This document shows positions 40,419-50,250 of a stretch of DNA of 64,000 nt, piece after piece. The stretch comes from Picocystis sp. L7 (taxonomy: Eukaryota > Chlorophyta > Picocystophyceae > Picocystales > Picocystaceae). Positions within the stretch are counted from its first letter, which is position 1; each line of letters begins with the position of its first letter. Under the pieces are notes generated by a model. The model worked only from the letters and a program-made list of their open reading frames with translations. It was not told where the DNA came from and searched no databases. The stretch is from the NCBI GenBank assembly GCA_020975725.1, contig QXJR01000020.1, forward strand, positions 310,001 through 374,000, written 5' to 3'. A program made the translations under genes and the position numbers.

Positions 40419-43400
40419 ATGGCGGCCTCGTCGGGCGATGGCGGAAGCAAGGGAAAGAAAGGGGGGCGTCGACACGTGTATCGTTCGGGTGCGACGGGAT
40501 GCGGTGGAGGAGGACCGGTCCAAGTGGACAAACGGATGGAAGAAAGACCCTGTCCCTATTGTGATCGCGTGTTCAAACAAGTGGGAAGATGGCAGGACCA
40601 TCTCCAGAAGAAACACCCACAGGAGCACCAAGAACAGCTGGAGAAAGAGAAACAAGAGAAAAGAGAAGAACAACCATCCAGTGCTTATCCCCAGAAAACG
40701 CCACGGCAATTCCTCCACGATTGGTGCCAGAAGAACAAAAGACCCAACCCAAAGTACAGCCCTAGAGAAGAAACTGGACCCGACGATAAACCGAGGTGGA
40801 AATGCAAGGTGGCCTTGCCCTCCACCAAGGCACCCAAAGATGACATAGTCAGGTTCACCCAACGCACCTACGAAACCAAAGAAGAAGCGATGCAAAGGGC
40901 GGCGTTGGCTGCCTTGCAACACGTCATGGGAGGGAGGTCAATGCACGTTATCCTGCCCCATGCTTATCGAGAAGAATGGCTGGATCTCGAACGCCAATCA
41001 AAAGAAAGGAGTGAGAGGCAGGAGAAAAACAAGGAAGTGAAAGAAGGCAAGAAAGAAAGGGAAAAGCGTCATGCTGATAGAGCTGCGAGGCAAGCTCCGC
41101 AAGTCGTGGTAATGACGGAAGAGCGGCGCAAAGAGGTGGAGGAGGCCCTAAAAGGTGTGCGGGGTCGACAAATCGCTAGCATTAAAACATCAAGCTCACA
41201 GGATGTACCCGGAGACGCTGGAAAACTGGTTGCCGAGGAGCTTGTGGCCCTTGGCTTTCGTGTGGAAGACGTCAATCTGGCCATTGCTGCACTGGAAGAC
41301 CGTGGAGCAATCGATTTGGAACCGGCAATCGACTGGATATGCCTTCATGCAGACGAAAGACATCTACCTCGTCAGTATGCGCCATTGGGGGCATCTGGGG
41401 CTCCTGTGCGTGTGCTGCATTCTGCAGAACAAGACGAACAGGAACGATTGGGAGAGAATCCAGATCTTTACTATCTGGTTTCATGTGGCTACCCAGTGAA
41501 GCTAGCCGAAAGCGCTTTGGAATCAGCACACGGAAATAGGCGTGTGGCCTTGTCAAGCCTCTACGATAAACTTGCTGGCATTCCAACCGGGGGAGAACGT
41601 GGCGATGGTGTAGATGAGACCTGGGAGGAGGAGTGTTGGGTTCTTAGGTCCGTGTACGGTGAAGATATGGAATACATACCTCCAGGGCTCATGACCATCG
41701 CCTTGGATTGTAGCGAGGACCAGTGGGAAGACACTGGAGGGGATACTTCTGTGCAGGTGGACGTGTTCAAACCGCTGTCAGGCACATATCCCCATGCCTT
41801 ACCAACTCTGGCATTGCGTTCGCCGGCACTGACAGCGGGGCAGCGCTTGCTCTTGACCAAATACCTGGCCGAGGCATCGAAGAAGCTGGTTGGTGATGTG
41901 ATGGTGTTTGCACTGCTAGATCAGCTTTCACAACTGTACTTTGAGGTTAAATCTCAAGAAATTAGCGCGTATTCGCTGCTATCGGATACAGCAAACACAA
42001 CCAGGACAAAGGCAATCAATGACCAACCTAAGCAAAGGAGGACCCCTGGGAACGTTGCCGGACGTAGCAGTAGGACTCATGGAAAACGTAGCTCTCAGCT
42101 AGAGAATGACAGGCTCCTTGAGTGGCATCGTCGCCTGGAAAGCTGCCCCAGCCACGCATTTATGAGGAAAATAAGGCAAGGTCTTCCAGCCTACCAAAAG
42201 AGGGAGGCAACACTGGAGCTCATCAGGGACAATCTTGTCCTGGTACTTAGTGGGGAAACGGGTTGTGGAAAGAGCACTCAACTGCCACAATATATTCTTG
42301 AGGAGGCGATTGAGAATGGAAGAGGATCCAGCTGCAACATCATTTGCACCCAACCAAGGAGAATTTCGGCCATCGGTTTAGCATCACGGGTCGCTGCAGA
42401 ACGAGCTGAATCTGTGGGGGAGGTGGTAGGATACTCTGTAAGGTTGGAGAACAGATCATCGCCTAAGACGAGGCTCTTGTACTGTACGACAGGTGTACTT
42501 CTGAGACGTCTGCTGAATGATCCTTCTTTGTCCGGCACTACTCACATTGTCGTGGACGAAGTACACGAGCGCTCGTTGGATTCAGACTTGCTTCTCCTCC
42601 TCTTGAGGGACCTGTTGGTTGTACGACCGGATCTGAAGCTGATTCTTATGAGTGCCACTGCGAATGCTGATCTATTTGCCGCATACTTTGAGAAAGTCCC
42701 TCGTTGTCGGGGATGTGTTGCAAAAGAGACCATTCCCGGGTTCACTTTCCCCGTACAAGACTTCTTCTTGGAGGACATCGTGGAAGCGTTCTCCTACAGA
42801 CCAACCCATCGATCAGGCACTTTTACAAAGGGGGATGCGCAAAGGCCGCGGGGAGCAAGCGAACGTGGTACGAAGAGCCCAGCATCACTGCATGGCTACC
42901 AAGAATCAACTGTTGAGAGCTTGAGAGCGATGAGTTTTGATTCCATTGATTACGAGCTTCTTGAACACACCATTTCTTTTCTCTGTACCCGAGAAGGACC
43001 TGCTCTCCTTGGAAGCAGACAAACTGCAGATTTGGAGCAAGGGGCATTACTGGTATTCTTACCGGGAGCGGCAGAAATAAGCAGACTGAAAACACGCCTT
43101 GCAAGTTCCACGAGCCTCTCCAATGCCCTGGGTTCCTCGTCCAAAGTCCAAATTTACGCCCTTCATGGAGCAATGCAGAGCTCAGAGCAGCAAGCAGTGT
43201 TTCAGAAACAAAAAAAGGGTGTGCGCAAAATCGTCATCGCAACCAATGTAGCCGAAACCTCCATTACGATCGATGATGTCACCTGTGTCATTGACACAGG
43301 CAAGCACAAGGAGATGACCTATGATGCAGAAAGGGGTGTGGCAACGCTGAAAGAAGCGTGGGTATCCAAGGCTTCTGCGAGGCAGAGGAGAGGACGTGCT

Positions 43401-44636
43401 GGGCGTGTCTGCGCTGGTGTATGCTTGAAACTGTACACGAGATCAAAGCATGATAGTTTGGAAGAATACCAAGAGCCAGAAATAAGACGAGTACCTCTTG
43501 AGTCGCTTTGTCTGCAGGTGAAGAAGATTTTGGGTGGATCAATCCATCGCCATTTGAATCTTTGTTTGAGCCCACCTGCCAACAAAGCAGTCGAGGAGGC
43601 TCTTTCAAACCTGGTGACTGCTCAGGCGATCGATCGGGAAGGAGAACTCACCCCTCTTGGGCAGCATCTTTCCTTGATGCCTGTAGATGTGCACATAGGT
43701 AAGATGCTCGTGTATGGCGTGCTGCTCCGATGCTTGGACCCGATCCTCACTATTGCTGCAGCTTTGTCTGGTCATTGGCCGTTTCTTTCCACCCTCGGCC
43801 GTGATGACGAGGACAGGAAAGCAAGGAACCAGCTAGCTGGAGCTTCGAATCAGAGTGATCATTTGGCAGTGGTTGCTGCATATAATGGTTGGCTAAGGTG
43901 CAAAACTTCATCCAAGAAGACGTCTAAAGCATCTCGTGAGTTTTGTGAAGCATACTTACTATCGGAGCAAGCCCTTGTGGCTATCCATAAATTAAGGCAT
44001 GACTTGGCCTCGGTTCTGGCCGACGTTGGATTTCTTCCGAGAGACCTCTTGCGCCAGCTGAATAGCAATGCAGTGGATGGAGAGGGATCTTCTCGAACTT
44101 TGCTGTCTGATTTCGGAGATGTAGGCAGGATCGTGAAGGCAGTAATCTGTGCTGCGTTTTATCCAAAGCTGGTGCGTGTTGAACATCCTGCTACAAAGTA
44201 CAAACAGACTCAAGGAGGAACAGTAGCAGAAGAAGCATCGCCCCAGAGCATCAAATTTTTTACGCGTGACCTGGGACGAGTATTTGTCCACCCGAGCAGT
44301 GTCAATTTCTCAAGCGGGCGCTTTGAGAGTGGATGGCTAGTGTACACTAACATTGTCCAGACTTCGAAAGTATTTGTTAGGGAATCTAGCATGGTTCCTG
44401 CGTATGCGATCTTGTTCTTTGGTGGAGCTATTACAGTGAAACATGACGAGGGGCTCGTGTTGGTCGATCAGTGGGCGAAGTTCCGTGCACCAGCTAGGAT
44501 TGCAGTCCTGGTCCGTGAGCTACGAGCAGAGGTTGATTCGTTGCTGTTGTCTAAAATAAGCTCTCCAACACTCGAACTTTCAGACAGCCCAGTCGTGGAG
44601 GTCCTCCTCGGCCTGCTGCAAAATAATGGTTTCTGA
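40419..44636 (+). CDS. DHX57: DHX57-like DExH RNA helicase with zinc finger, UBA and RWD
   Basis: A 1,405-residue DEAH/RHA-family helicase without introns. Domains in order: a C2H2 finger (C45, C48, H61, H66) after a Gly-rich start, a dsRNA-binding-like segment (TPRQFLHDWCQKNKRPNPKY), a UBA-like helix bundle (VAEELVALGFRVEDVNLAIA), an RWD domain (EEECWVLRSVYGEDMEYIPP), then the helicase core. Core motifs are GETGCGKSTQ (near 610), DEVHERSLDSD (near 711, DEVH rather than DEAH as in DHX57), SATANADLF (near 743) and QRRGRAGRV (near 987). HA2 and OB-fold domains follow. UBA plus RWD ahead of the core is the DHX57/DHX29 layout. The ATG lies 47 bp after a polypurine tract. AATAAA occurs near 44653. 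Confidence 0.93.
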   Translation: MAASSGDGGSKGKKGGRRHVYRSGATGCGGGGPVQVDKRMEERPCPYCDRVFKQVGRWQDHLQKKHPQEHQEQLEKEKQEKREEQPSSAYPQKTPRQFLHDWCQKNKRPNPKYSPREETGPDDKPRWKCKVALPSTKAPKDDIVRFTQRTYETKEEAMQRAALAALQHVMGGRSMHVILPHAYREEWLDLERQSKERSERQEKNKEVKEGKKEREKRHADRAARQAPQVVVMTEERRKEVEEALKGVRGRQIASIKTSSSQDVPGDAGKLVAEELVALGFRVEDVNLAIAALEDRGAIDLEPAIDWICLHADERHLPRQYAPLGASGAPVRVLHSAEQDEQERLGENPDLYYLVSCGYPVKLAESALESAHGNRRVALSSLYDKLAGIPTGGERGDGVDETWEEECWVLRSVYGEDMEYIPPGLMTIALDCSEDQWEDTGGDTSVQVDVFKPLSGTYPHALPTLALRSPALTAGQRLLLTKYLAEASKKLVGDVMVFALLDQLSQLYFEVKSQEISAYSLLSDTANTTRTKAINDQPKQRRTPGNVAGRSSRTHGKRSSQLENDRLLEWHRRLESCPSHAFMRKIRQGLPAYQKREATLELIRDNLVLVLSGETGCGKSTQLPQYILEEAIENGRGSSCNIICTQPRRISAIGLASRVAAERAESVGEVVGYSVRLENRSSPKTRLLYCTTGVLLRRLLNDPSLSGTTHIVVDEVHERSLDSDLLLLLLRDLLVVRPDLKLILMSATANADLFAAYFEKVPRCRGCVAKETIPGFTFPVQDFFLEDIVEAFSYRPTHRSGTFTKGDAQRPRGASERGTKSPASLHGYQESTVESLRAMSFDSIDYELLEHTISFLCTREGPALLGSRQTADLEQGALLVFLPGAAEISRLKTRLASSTSLSNALGSSSKVQIYALHGAMQSSEQQAVFQKQKKGVRKIVIATNVAETSITIDDVTCVIDTGKHKEMTYDAERGVATLKEAWVSKASARQRRGRAGRVCAGVCLKLYTRSKHDSLEEYQEPEIRRVPLESLCLQVKKILGGSIHRHLNLCLSPPANKAVEEALSNLVTAQAIDREGELTPLGQHLSLMPVDVHIGKMLVYGVLLRCLDPILTIAAALSGHWPFLSTLGRDDEDRKARNQLAGASNQSDHLAVVAAYNGWLRCKTSSKKTSKASREFCEAYLLSEQALVAIHKLRHDLASVLADVGFLPRDLLRQLNSNAVDGEGSSRTLLSDFGDVGRIVKAVICAAFYPKLVRVEHPATKYKQTQGGTVAEEASPQSIKFFTRDLGRVFVHPSSVNFSSGRFESGWLVYTNIVQTSKVFVRESSMVPAYAILFFGGAITVKHDEGLVLVDQWAKFRAPARIAVLVRELRAEVDSLLLSKISSPTLELSDSPVVEVLLGLLQNNGF

Positions 44637-46048
44637 ATTATGTCAGGAGAAAGAATAAAGGCGTCCCTGATTTGACACTGCCAAAGGCTCTTCAATCCAA
44701 TCCTGCTGTTGCGCCGAAGCATGTTGAAGGAAATGGGCCTACAAGCTTGCACAGAGTCTCTGCTACGTCTCTGAGCAATTATCCTCTGCAATCGCATCCA
44801 ATTGGATAAAATGATGGCCCGTCAGCCAACCCACCTCGAAATGCTTTACTGCTTAGTGCTTGAACCCCATTCTCTATGGCATCTTTGCCAAATAAACCGC
44901 TGGTTTCATGAAGCTTCGACTCCTGAGATTCAGGATTTGCAAAACTCGACGAAACAATGGCGCTAAAAGACAGGAAAGACCAAAGCCACTAGACCTTCGT
45001 AAGACATCTTCAGCAATGTCTTGGTGAAGGCACCTTTCCGTACATAGAAATGAAGATTGAACAGGCTAGAAGGGAGAAATACACCTTATTGTAGGTGCCA
45101 AAGGACAATGGCTGTGTCCAAGTTTTCACAGTTGTAGGATATTGCTGGAAAGTTGCACTTTACATTGCCCCCCTCTGCTGTTGATACTCAGGCAGTATGC
45201 AGAGAAAATTCTAGCATACATTGGCAGAGTCTTACCAAGCGATATGAAGTCGTAATCCTGCAAGGCTTGCAAGAAGATCAAAGACTTGGCGAAGCTACAA
45301 ACGTAGGTTGCTGCCCACAACTACTTGAAAGATGTTCTAAGCACAATGCAGGAAGGAAGCTGCTATGCCAACTTGTGTTGAAAGTCGCTTGCTTCACTGG
45401 AGTGGAACATCTGCAAAGTGCCTATTGCCCCAGTAAACCGGCTGGCTCCTTTGCAAGTTGTAGACATCCTGTAAATCCGCCTTCGCTGCCGGCATCTTTC
45501 GCACAATGAATGATTCAGCATTCTACGTCCCTACCCGTCCCTAAGGATGCCACTATCGATGAGATAATACACGCATGCCTTGCAGCATTCTGCATTGCCG
45601 TACACTGCACCAAGCCATGTCCCACAATGTGCGCCAAAGAATAGATAAGAACCAACAAATATGAAGGCGGGCCTCATCGCCAACAGATAACCTAAACCAA
45701 TCCAGCGTGGTGGCAATCTAGAAAGTCTTGTCGATGCATTCATGCCCTTCCAAAGATTGCCACTGACCGGGCCACTTCAGTACTAAAGCCTTTTTATTTA
45801 GTGCAACAAAGCGCAGGCCCCTCGCCTGTTCCAGATACAATGTTCATCAAGCCGGCGCTGCGGCGACCTAGTCCATGATGGAGAAGCCCTCTGCTTGGAT
45901 TGATCGTTTTGTTAGTAACCTCAAAAACGAGACCACTTTCCCTTTATCGGACAAACGGTATACTGGATTGATGTATCACATGCTTCATTCATTCCCCCTG
46001 AGTGCAAGTCCTACATTGTATACCTTGGTCGGCGAAGAAACAGCATCT
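44637..46048. other. AT-richer intergenic island downstream of the helicase
   Basis: About 1.4 kb, visibly lower in GC than its neighbours. Minus-strand open stretches at 45531-45743 and 45126-45320 have protein-like composition (hydrophobic and Cys-containing) but no recognised domain, and I could not connect them with splice sites. It could be a degenerating gene or simply 3' flank. Confidence 0.3.
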
Positions 46049-46768
46049 TCAGAGGAGTCTTGCCATTCCCCCAAGGAGTATGACAGCAAACGCCCACGAC
46101 AAGGAAAAAGAATTCCAAAGCATCGAGGCACCGTTTGGAGAAACACCCAGTAATGTTCCATTCAGCACGTTTGTGAATGTAAACCCAGCTTCGACAAACT
46201 GCAGATAGACTTGACTCCCCGCTCCTACCACACGAATTGGTAACCCCTCTTCCGCAGCGAGGATCAAATTTCTCTCCACTTGCTCCCCGCGGAAGGTGAC
46301 GCAAGCACAATCCTCCCAGGCGTTGCCCAACGGTGTAAAGAAGAGCACCTCGTTGGTTTGGGTCACGTTGTATCCTAGTCTCGAGCACTTGACCACGCAG
46401 TAGGGCCTCTTGCTCCTTCCTCCGCTTGCGAATGCAAGTGTGGCCACGAAGGAGGGCTTCGGTTCAGGCTTTTCCCCTTGTTCATCCAAGTGTCTCCTCT
46501 TTAGCCCGTGTCCGTTCCGCGTGGTTTGTTCCGGTTGGCACCATCTCGCACATCGGGTTTCCCATTCCGTGCAGGTGTAGGTGCAGTTGGACGTCGACGT
46601 ATGGACTTGCGTCACACAGGTTCCCATCGAACAGCACGTGGATCTTGCATCTTCCCAGCGGATCGCACAGGTCGTGTTTTCGTCCCACGTGTGGGTCCAC
46701 GGGATCCATCCCAGCCACAGGATCCACGTCCACCCCGATCCTCGCCCCGATCGTGTGCCACGTGTCAT
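46049..46768 (-). CDS. Cys-rich secreted protein with probable GPI-anchor signal
   Basis: A 239-residue protein of no family known to me. The N-terminus has basic residues then a Trp/Ile/Leu-rich core (GWTWILWLGWIPW), a plausible signal peptide. A Cys-rich region follows (NTTCAIRWEDARSTCCSMGT and on). Twelve cysteines occur in all. N-glycosylation sequons are NTT, NCT, NVT and NGT. The C-terminus has small residues (SPNGAS), a short spacer and a hydrophobic tail ending in VILLGGMARLL with no cytosolic part, the classical form of a GPI-attachment signal. A cell-surface GPI protein is inferred. The start at 46768 is chosen as the ATG just before the hydrophobic core. It is head-to-head with the multi-pass protein gene. 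Confidence 0.6.
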   Translation of the reverse strand: MTRGTRSGRGSGWTWILWLGWIPWTHTWDENTTCAIRWEDARSTCCSMGTCVTQVHTSTSNCTYTCTEWETRCARWCQPEQTTRNGHGLKRRHLDEQGEKPEPKPSFVATLAFASGGRSKRPYCVVKCSRLGYNVTQTNEVLFFTPLGNAWEDCACVTFRGEQVERNLILAAEEGLPIRVVGAGSQVYLQFVEAGFTFTNVLNGTLLGVSPNGASMLWNSFSLSWAFAVILLGGMARLL

Positions 46769-47438
46769 GGTACGGATGCCAGCACACCGGTGGTGGTGTG
46801 GGGGGAGATGGTGGTGGAGGGGACGGGTTGTGGGGCGATCCTTACAACGGATGGGAAGATATGGAACCCATCCATACAACGACGTGGTAGGAGGGGTCGA
46901 ACACACCACCGTTGGGCAAGCAAGGACGTCAAGGAAGGAAGGAAGGAAGGAAGGAAGGAACGCGTCGCGTGATTCCAACCTGCTGATCGGGGAGGTGTTC
47001 GTGGAAGCATGGCCGAGACCCACAGGGAAGGAGACGTTCGATGCCATCTGGGAAGGATCCATCCCTTTCCGTGGGATTCGCCCTTGGGCAGCCTACCCCA
47101 AGTGCATGCGGGCCATCGATCGTCCACCACGTGAGAAAGACACCTCTTGTTCCACCATCCTTCTCATCCACGTCGTGTCCAACCCCGTTCCACCCACGAA
47201 ACGCAGTAGAGATGGACACACCCTCCCTGTCCCATCGCCACCAACCCACGTCCATCCACGAGGACAGAAAGGGGATCGGGTCCGTTCCCAATGGGAACCC
47301 TCCCTTTCAACCCACCCTTGCTCCCGGTTCGGAGTGGGAACGAAACCGAAGACGGGAAGGGGAGGGGATGGATCGACCCGATTCCTCGACGGCACATGCG
47401 CCCGAAACGACGGACGTGCGGGTGCGTCGCGGCTCGCC
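46769..47438. promoter_or_regulatory. Head-to-head region of the GPI-type and multi-pass protein genes
   Basis: A 670-bp divergent region. It contains an (AAGG)n microsatellite at 46931-46960. TTCGG and GAAAC words near 47330-47350 recall, but do not match, the TTTCGAAA box. Confidence 0.4.
46931..46960. repeat. (AAGG)n microsatellite
   Basis: About seven and a half AAGG units, uninterrupted, in the divergent region between two genes. Confidence 0.95.
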
Positions 47439-48284
47439 ATGACCAGACAGGCGCGCGTGCAGCGGAGGAAAGAGGGCGTGCGATCTACGTTCGGTGTGTT
47501 GGAGACCTTCCATTTCGCACAAGGTGTGGTGTACACCACATGTGCACTGCTCCTGGCCTACGTGGTGGGCAGGGACGATGAACCACACCACCTGTATGGA
47601 TGGATCTTTCCAACCCTGGATCCAGTGGAAAAACACCTCATGACGGTCACTTGGATGTCGGTCGCCACCATTGGACTGGCCTATCTGCTCACCGCGGGAC
47701 ACAAGGAGACCATGTACAGCGCCACGGTGCAACTGGGCATCGTCACTGGATTCGCCATCTACCTCCTCCTGGCCACCCCGTGCACCTTTCTGGGAATCCT
47801 CATGATGGCCTCGGACACCTCCTCCTTCTTCTTCAAAGCGTGGCTGATCAAGAAATATCCGCAGGCCGTGCCAACCAAGCATCGCAAGCTCCTACTCGCC
47901 ATACCTCGGAGCAGGGCCCATGCGCTCCATCGCCGAAAAGAAACCTTGGTTCTGCTCAAGGGGATGTACTACTTTGCAATGGCTGTGCTTGCAGCCTCGT
48001 ACTTCGCACCGCTCTCGGGGAACTATTCCAGGGGTCTTGCCTCCGCGTTTTTCTTTTCCCAGTTCATCCTGGCGTTCCATTGCTTTCCTTCCATCCGAAC
48101 GGGCAAGGTGCTCACCTGGCAGCTGTTTGTCTTCCAAGAAGCCTTTGTAGCCTTGTTCCTGGCCAGAAACGCGATGATCACTTCCACGTTCCCCGACTTT
48201 CTGGTCGTTTACTACGGGGTTCCGGCCGCGTTGTACCCTGTGATCGAAGCCGTCGCCAAGTTGAGGGATAGCTTCAACGGGTAG
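47439..48284 (+). CDS. Multi-pass membrane protein of unknown family
   Basis: A 281-residue protein with six or seven hydrophobic segments: VVYTTCALLLAYVVG, LMTVTWMSVATIGLAYLL, GIVTGFAIYLLLATPCTFLG, YYFAMAVLAASYFAPL, LASAFFFSQFILAFHCF, WQLFVFQEAFVALFLA and FLVVYYGVPAALYPVIEAV. A basic cytosolic-type loop lies between the third and fourth (KYPQAVPTKHRKLLLAIPRS). The short N-terminus is Arg/Lys-rich, so it probably faces the cytosol. I do not recognise the family and found no transporter signature. The start is the first ATG after the divergent region and places the first membrane segment about 25 residues in. Function unknown. Confidence 0.75.
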   Translation: MTRQARVQRRKEGVRSTFGVLETFHFAQGVVYTTCALLLAYVVGRDDEPHHLYGWIFPTLDPVEKHLMTVTWMSVATIGLAYLLTAGHKETMYSATVQLGIVTGFAIYLLLATPCTFLGILMMASDTSSFFFKAWLIKKYPQAVPTKHRKLLLAIPRSRAHALHRRKETLVLLKGMYYFAMAVLAASYFAPLSGNYSRGLASAFFFSQFILAFHCFPSIRTGKVLTWQLFVFQEAFVALFLARNAMITSTFPDFLVVYYGVPAALYPVIEAVAKLRDSFNG

Positions 48285-48983
48285 TGGTGGGGATTGGGCG
48301 CCCTGCGAGGAACTTCAACCGGCTTACATGGCTCGGCTTTTCTGAAATATTTGTGTTTGAACGGGTCCATCGACTCGAAAGTCAGGTTTGGCAGGTCTGA
48401 CTGGAGCCTCCATCCGAGGCTCTACCTAAAGCTTGCTTGCTGCGCTCCCGGACTTCGGTGGTGCACGTGACTACCACAAAGACACCAGCAGTCCCCAGCC
48501 CAACCGCCTGGTCAAGGGGAAGAAAGAGCATTCAACAACGCCCCTGTTCCTGGTCGGAGGGCTGCTGCTGGGGAGTTCCTGGTGTAAAATACCTGTCCAC
48601 AGTGAGACATGCACCATGTATACACGGATCCGAATTTGAGGGTGACAGATCATGAGAGTGGATTGCTAGAAATGCCTCGATCCTACGTGTTCTCTGTTAC
48701 ACCCTCTTTGAAACCATTCGCCATCGTGAAGAATCCATGCAACGTGTCGGGTTCACACACTTTGATTGCTACCTTCATAGCCACTGGAACTGGCAGGGAC
48801 TGTGGATAGATTTGCAAAGGGCATGTGTTGGTCCTGGTACCCTGTACTCACAGCAGTCATCCGGAGCCCTGAGGTCAAAGCAATCATGATTTCGTGTGGC
48901 ATCAGCTCTGAAGAGGTCCAAGGGGTTTGCTAGACCTCCTGTCTGGGGAGCAGCTTTGTATAGTTCCGAACGCAGGTTGTCGC

Positions 48984-49691
48984 TCACGACAACCCTGTTG
49001 CTGTCAACACGGCAACATGCATGTAAAAAGCGGTACCCAGAAGCGTGGTCCTCCACATGGGGGCCAGCCTTGTCGCAATCCCGGAAGCATGAAAGGGAGT
49101 TCCTCGTGTAGCCACCATCACCAACATCGAACCCTTAAACCAGTACAATTCCTTTTGGGAGCAGGATGCACGACAGCCTTGTTGCTTCCGTACCAGCATG
49201 TGGCAGCCGTTGCACTTGATGAAAGTCGCACACGGGACCAAAAGTATGGTCTCGTCATGGCTTGTGGCATGCGAAATATTGCTCCCTCGGATGAATGGAT
49301 ATTGCATTGCTAAATCTCCATTCCATGCATAGTTGCAGAGAATTACTCCACTTGCTAACGTGGTCAAGAAACCAGACAAGACCTTGATTAAGCCTGCCCG
49401 CCAATGCATTGTTTGCGACCATGGCTGAGCGCTGTGGATCTGCCCTTCCTGCAACCCTGGGTTCGGGGCCATGGTCGGAATCGAAATGGTCAACGCAGAT
49501 CCTACCGTTTGGGGCGTATTTTTGAGCTGAGCGTTGTGTTTCCTGTCGGTTTCGTGTGCATGGGCTGGCTTGGCTTCAGTCCTCGGCTCTAGCCTGTCCT
49601 TCTGCCACTGGATCCTGATCCGATCGGTCGCTGGACTCGAGGTCAGATTTTTCCCAAACCACCCGTTGGACGTGCTTTCAACGATATTCAT
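48984..49691 (-). CDS. Doubtful membrane protein fragment
   Basis: A 235-residue open frame whose middle reads like a membrane protein: GLIKVLSGFLTTLASGVILC, then NGDLAMQYPFIRGSNISHAT, with a second hydrophobic stretch near the end (TLLGTAFYMHVAVLTATGL). The first segment plus the YPFI...S loop faintly recalls the Frag1/DRAM/Sfk1 membrane family. No further conserved helices follow in frame, so if real it would need splicing I cannot resolve, or be a relic. GC is lower than in neighbouring genes. Low confidence. Confidence 0.22.
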   Translation of the reverse strand: MNIVESTSNGWFGKNLTSSPATDRIRIQWQKDRLEPRTEAKPAHAHETDRKHNAQLKNTPQTVGSALTISIPTMAPNPGLQEGQIHSAQPWSQTMHWRAGLIKVLSGFLTTLASGVILCNYAWNGDLAMQYPFIRGSNISHATSHDETILLVPCATFIKCNGCHMLVRKQQGCRASCSQKELYWFKGSMLVMVATRGTPFHASGIATRLAPMWRTTLLGTAFYMHVAVLTATGLS

Positions 49692-49982
49692 CGGTCATGG
49701 TCCTGTTTCTCTCTGGCTCTGTTCCTCCACTATGGTTTCGATTCCGGCGTCCATGCGTGTTCCCTCCACCATCCCCTTTGAAGGATGTGGATGAACGGCA
49801 TGGATTGTGTCTGGGAGAATTCAAAGGGGAAATCCAAGGAAGGGAATCCTTCCCGTGTGTTCCATTCCGGTAGAGTTGATTATGATTCTGAATGTCCGTC
49901 GTGGATGGATCCATGAGACCTGCAACACCAGTGGTTCCACATTGGACATGGAAGACCCCAAGGACTCCATTCCCAGCCACAT

Positions 49983-50036
49983 GGGATCGAGACACCCCTC
50001 CTCTGTCCTCGTCCATACGAGGGGTGTCTCGATCCC
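49983..50036. repeat. 18-bp perfect inverted repeat, third copy nearby
   Basis: Left arm 49983-50000 (GGGATCGAGACACCCCTC) and right arm 50019-50036 are exact reverse complements with an 18-nt spacer. A further copy of the right arm with one mismatch lies at 50081-50098. The group sits 150-270 bp before the VWA gene. The arm shares the 12-mer CGAGGGGTGTCT with every unit of the tandem repeat at 18026-18350. Confidence 0.92.
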
Positions 50037-50250
50037 TGTCCAATTGGCATCGGGACCCCCCAGTCGAACCCTTCTCTGACGAGGGGTATCTCGATCCCTT
50101 GGATCTGTTGGGAGGTGGGGGCAGGATCTCCTCCCTTTCGGTTGGATCCGATGGGACGGGACAGGGATCCGGTTCGAAGGTGGGCTTGAAAGGGGTTCGA
50201 CCTCGGCTTCAACCGGAATCGATTGGGGAAAGGATCCAGGAGGAAGGGGA

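Larger units (their letters stand above)
48285..50250. other. Intergenic stretch with one doubtful frame and an inverted repeat
   Basis: About 2 kb between the multi-pass and VWA genes. The left half is AT-richer and holds the doubtful minus-strand frame listed separately. The right end holds an 18-bp inverted repeat and a third imperfect copy shortly before the VWA gene. Confidence 0.4.

Noticed and set aside
39747-40922. Minus-strand frame with Ser/Leu/Pro repeats
   Set aside because: Complement of the polypurine tract plus antisense of two plus-strand genes.
44637-46048. Decayed transposon
   Set aside because: AT-richer composition alone; no terminal repeats, target duplications or enzyme fragments were seen.
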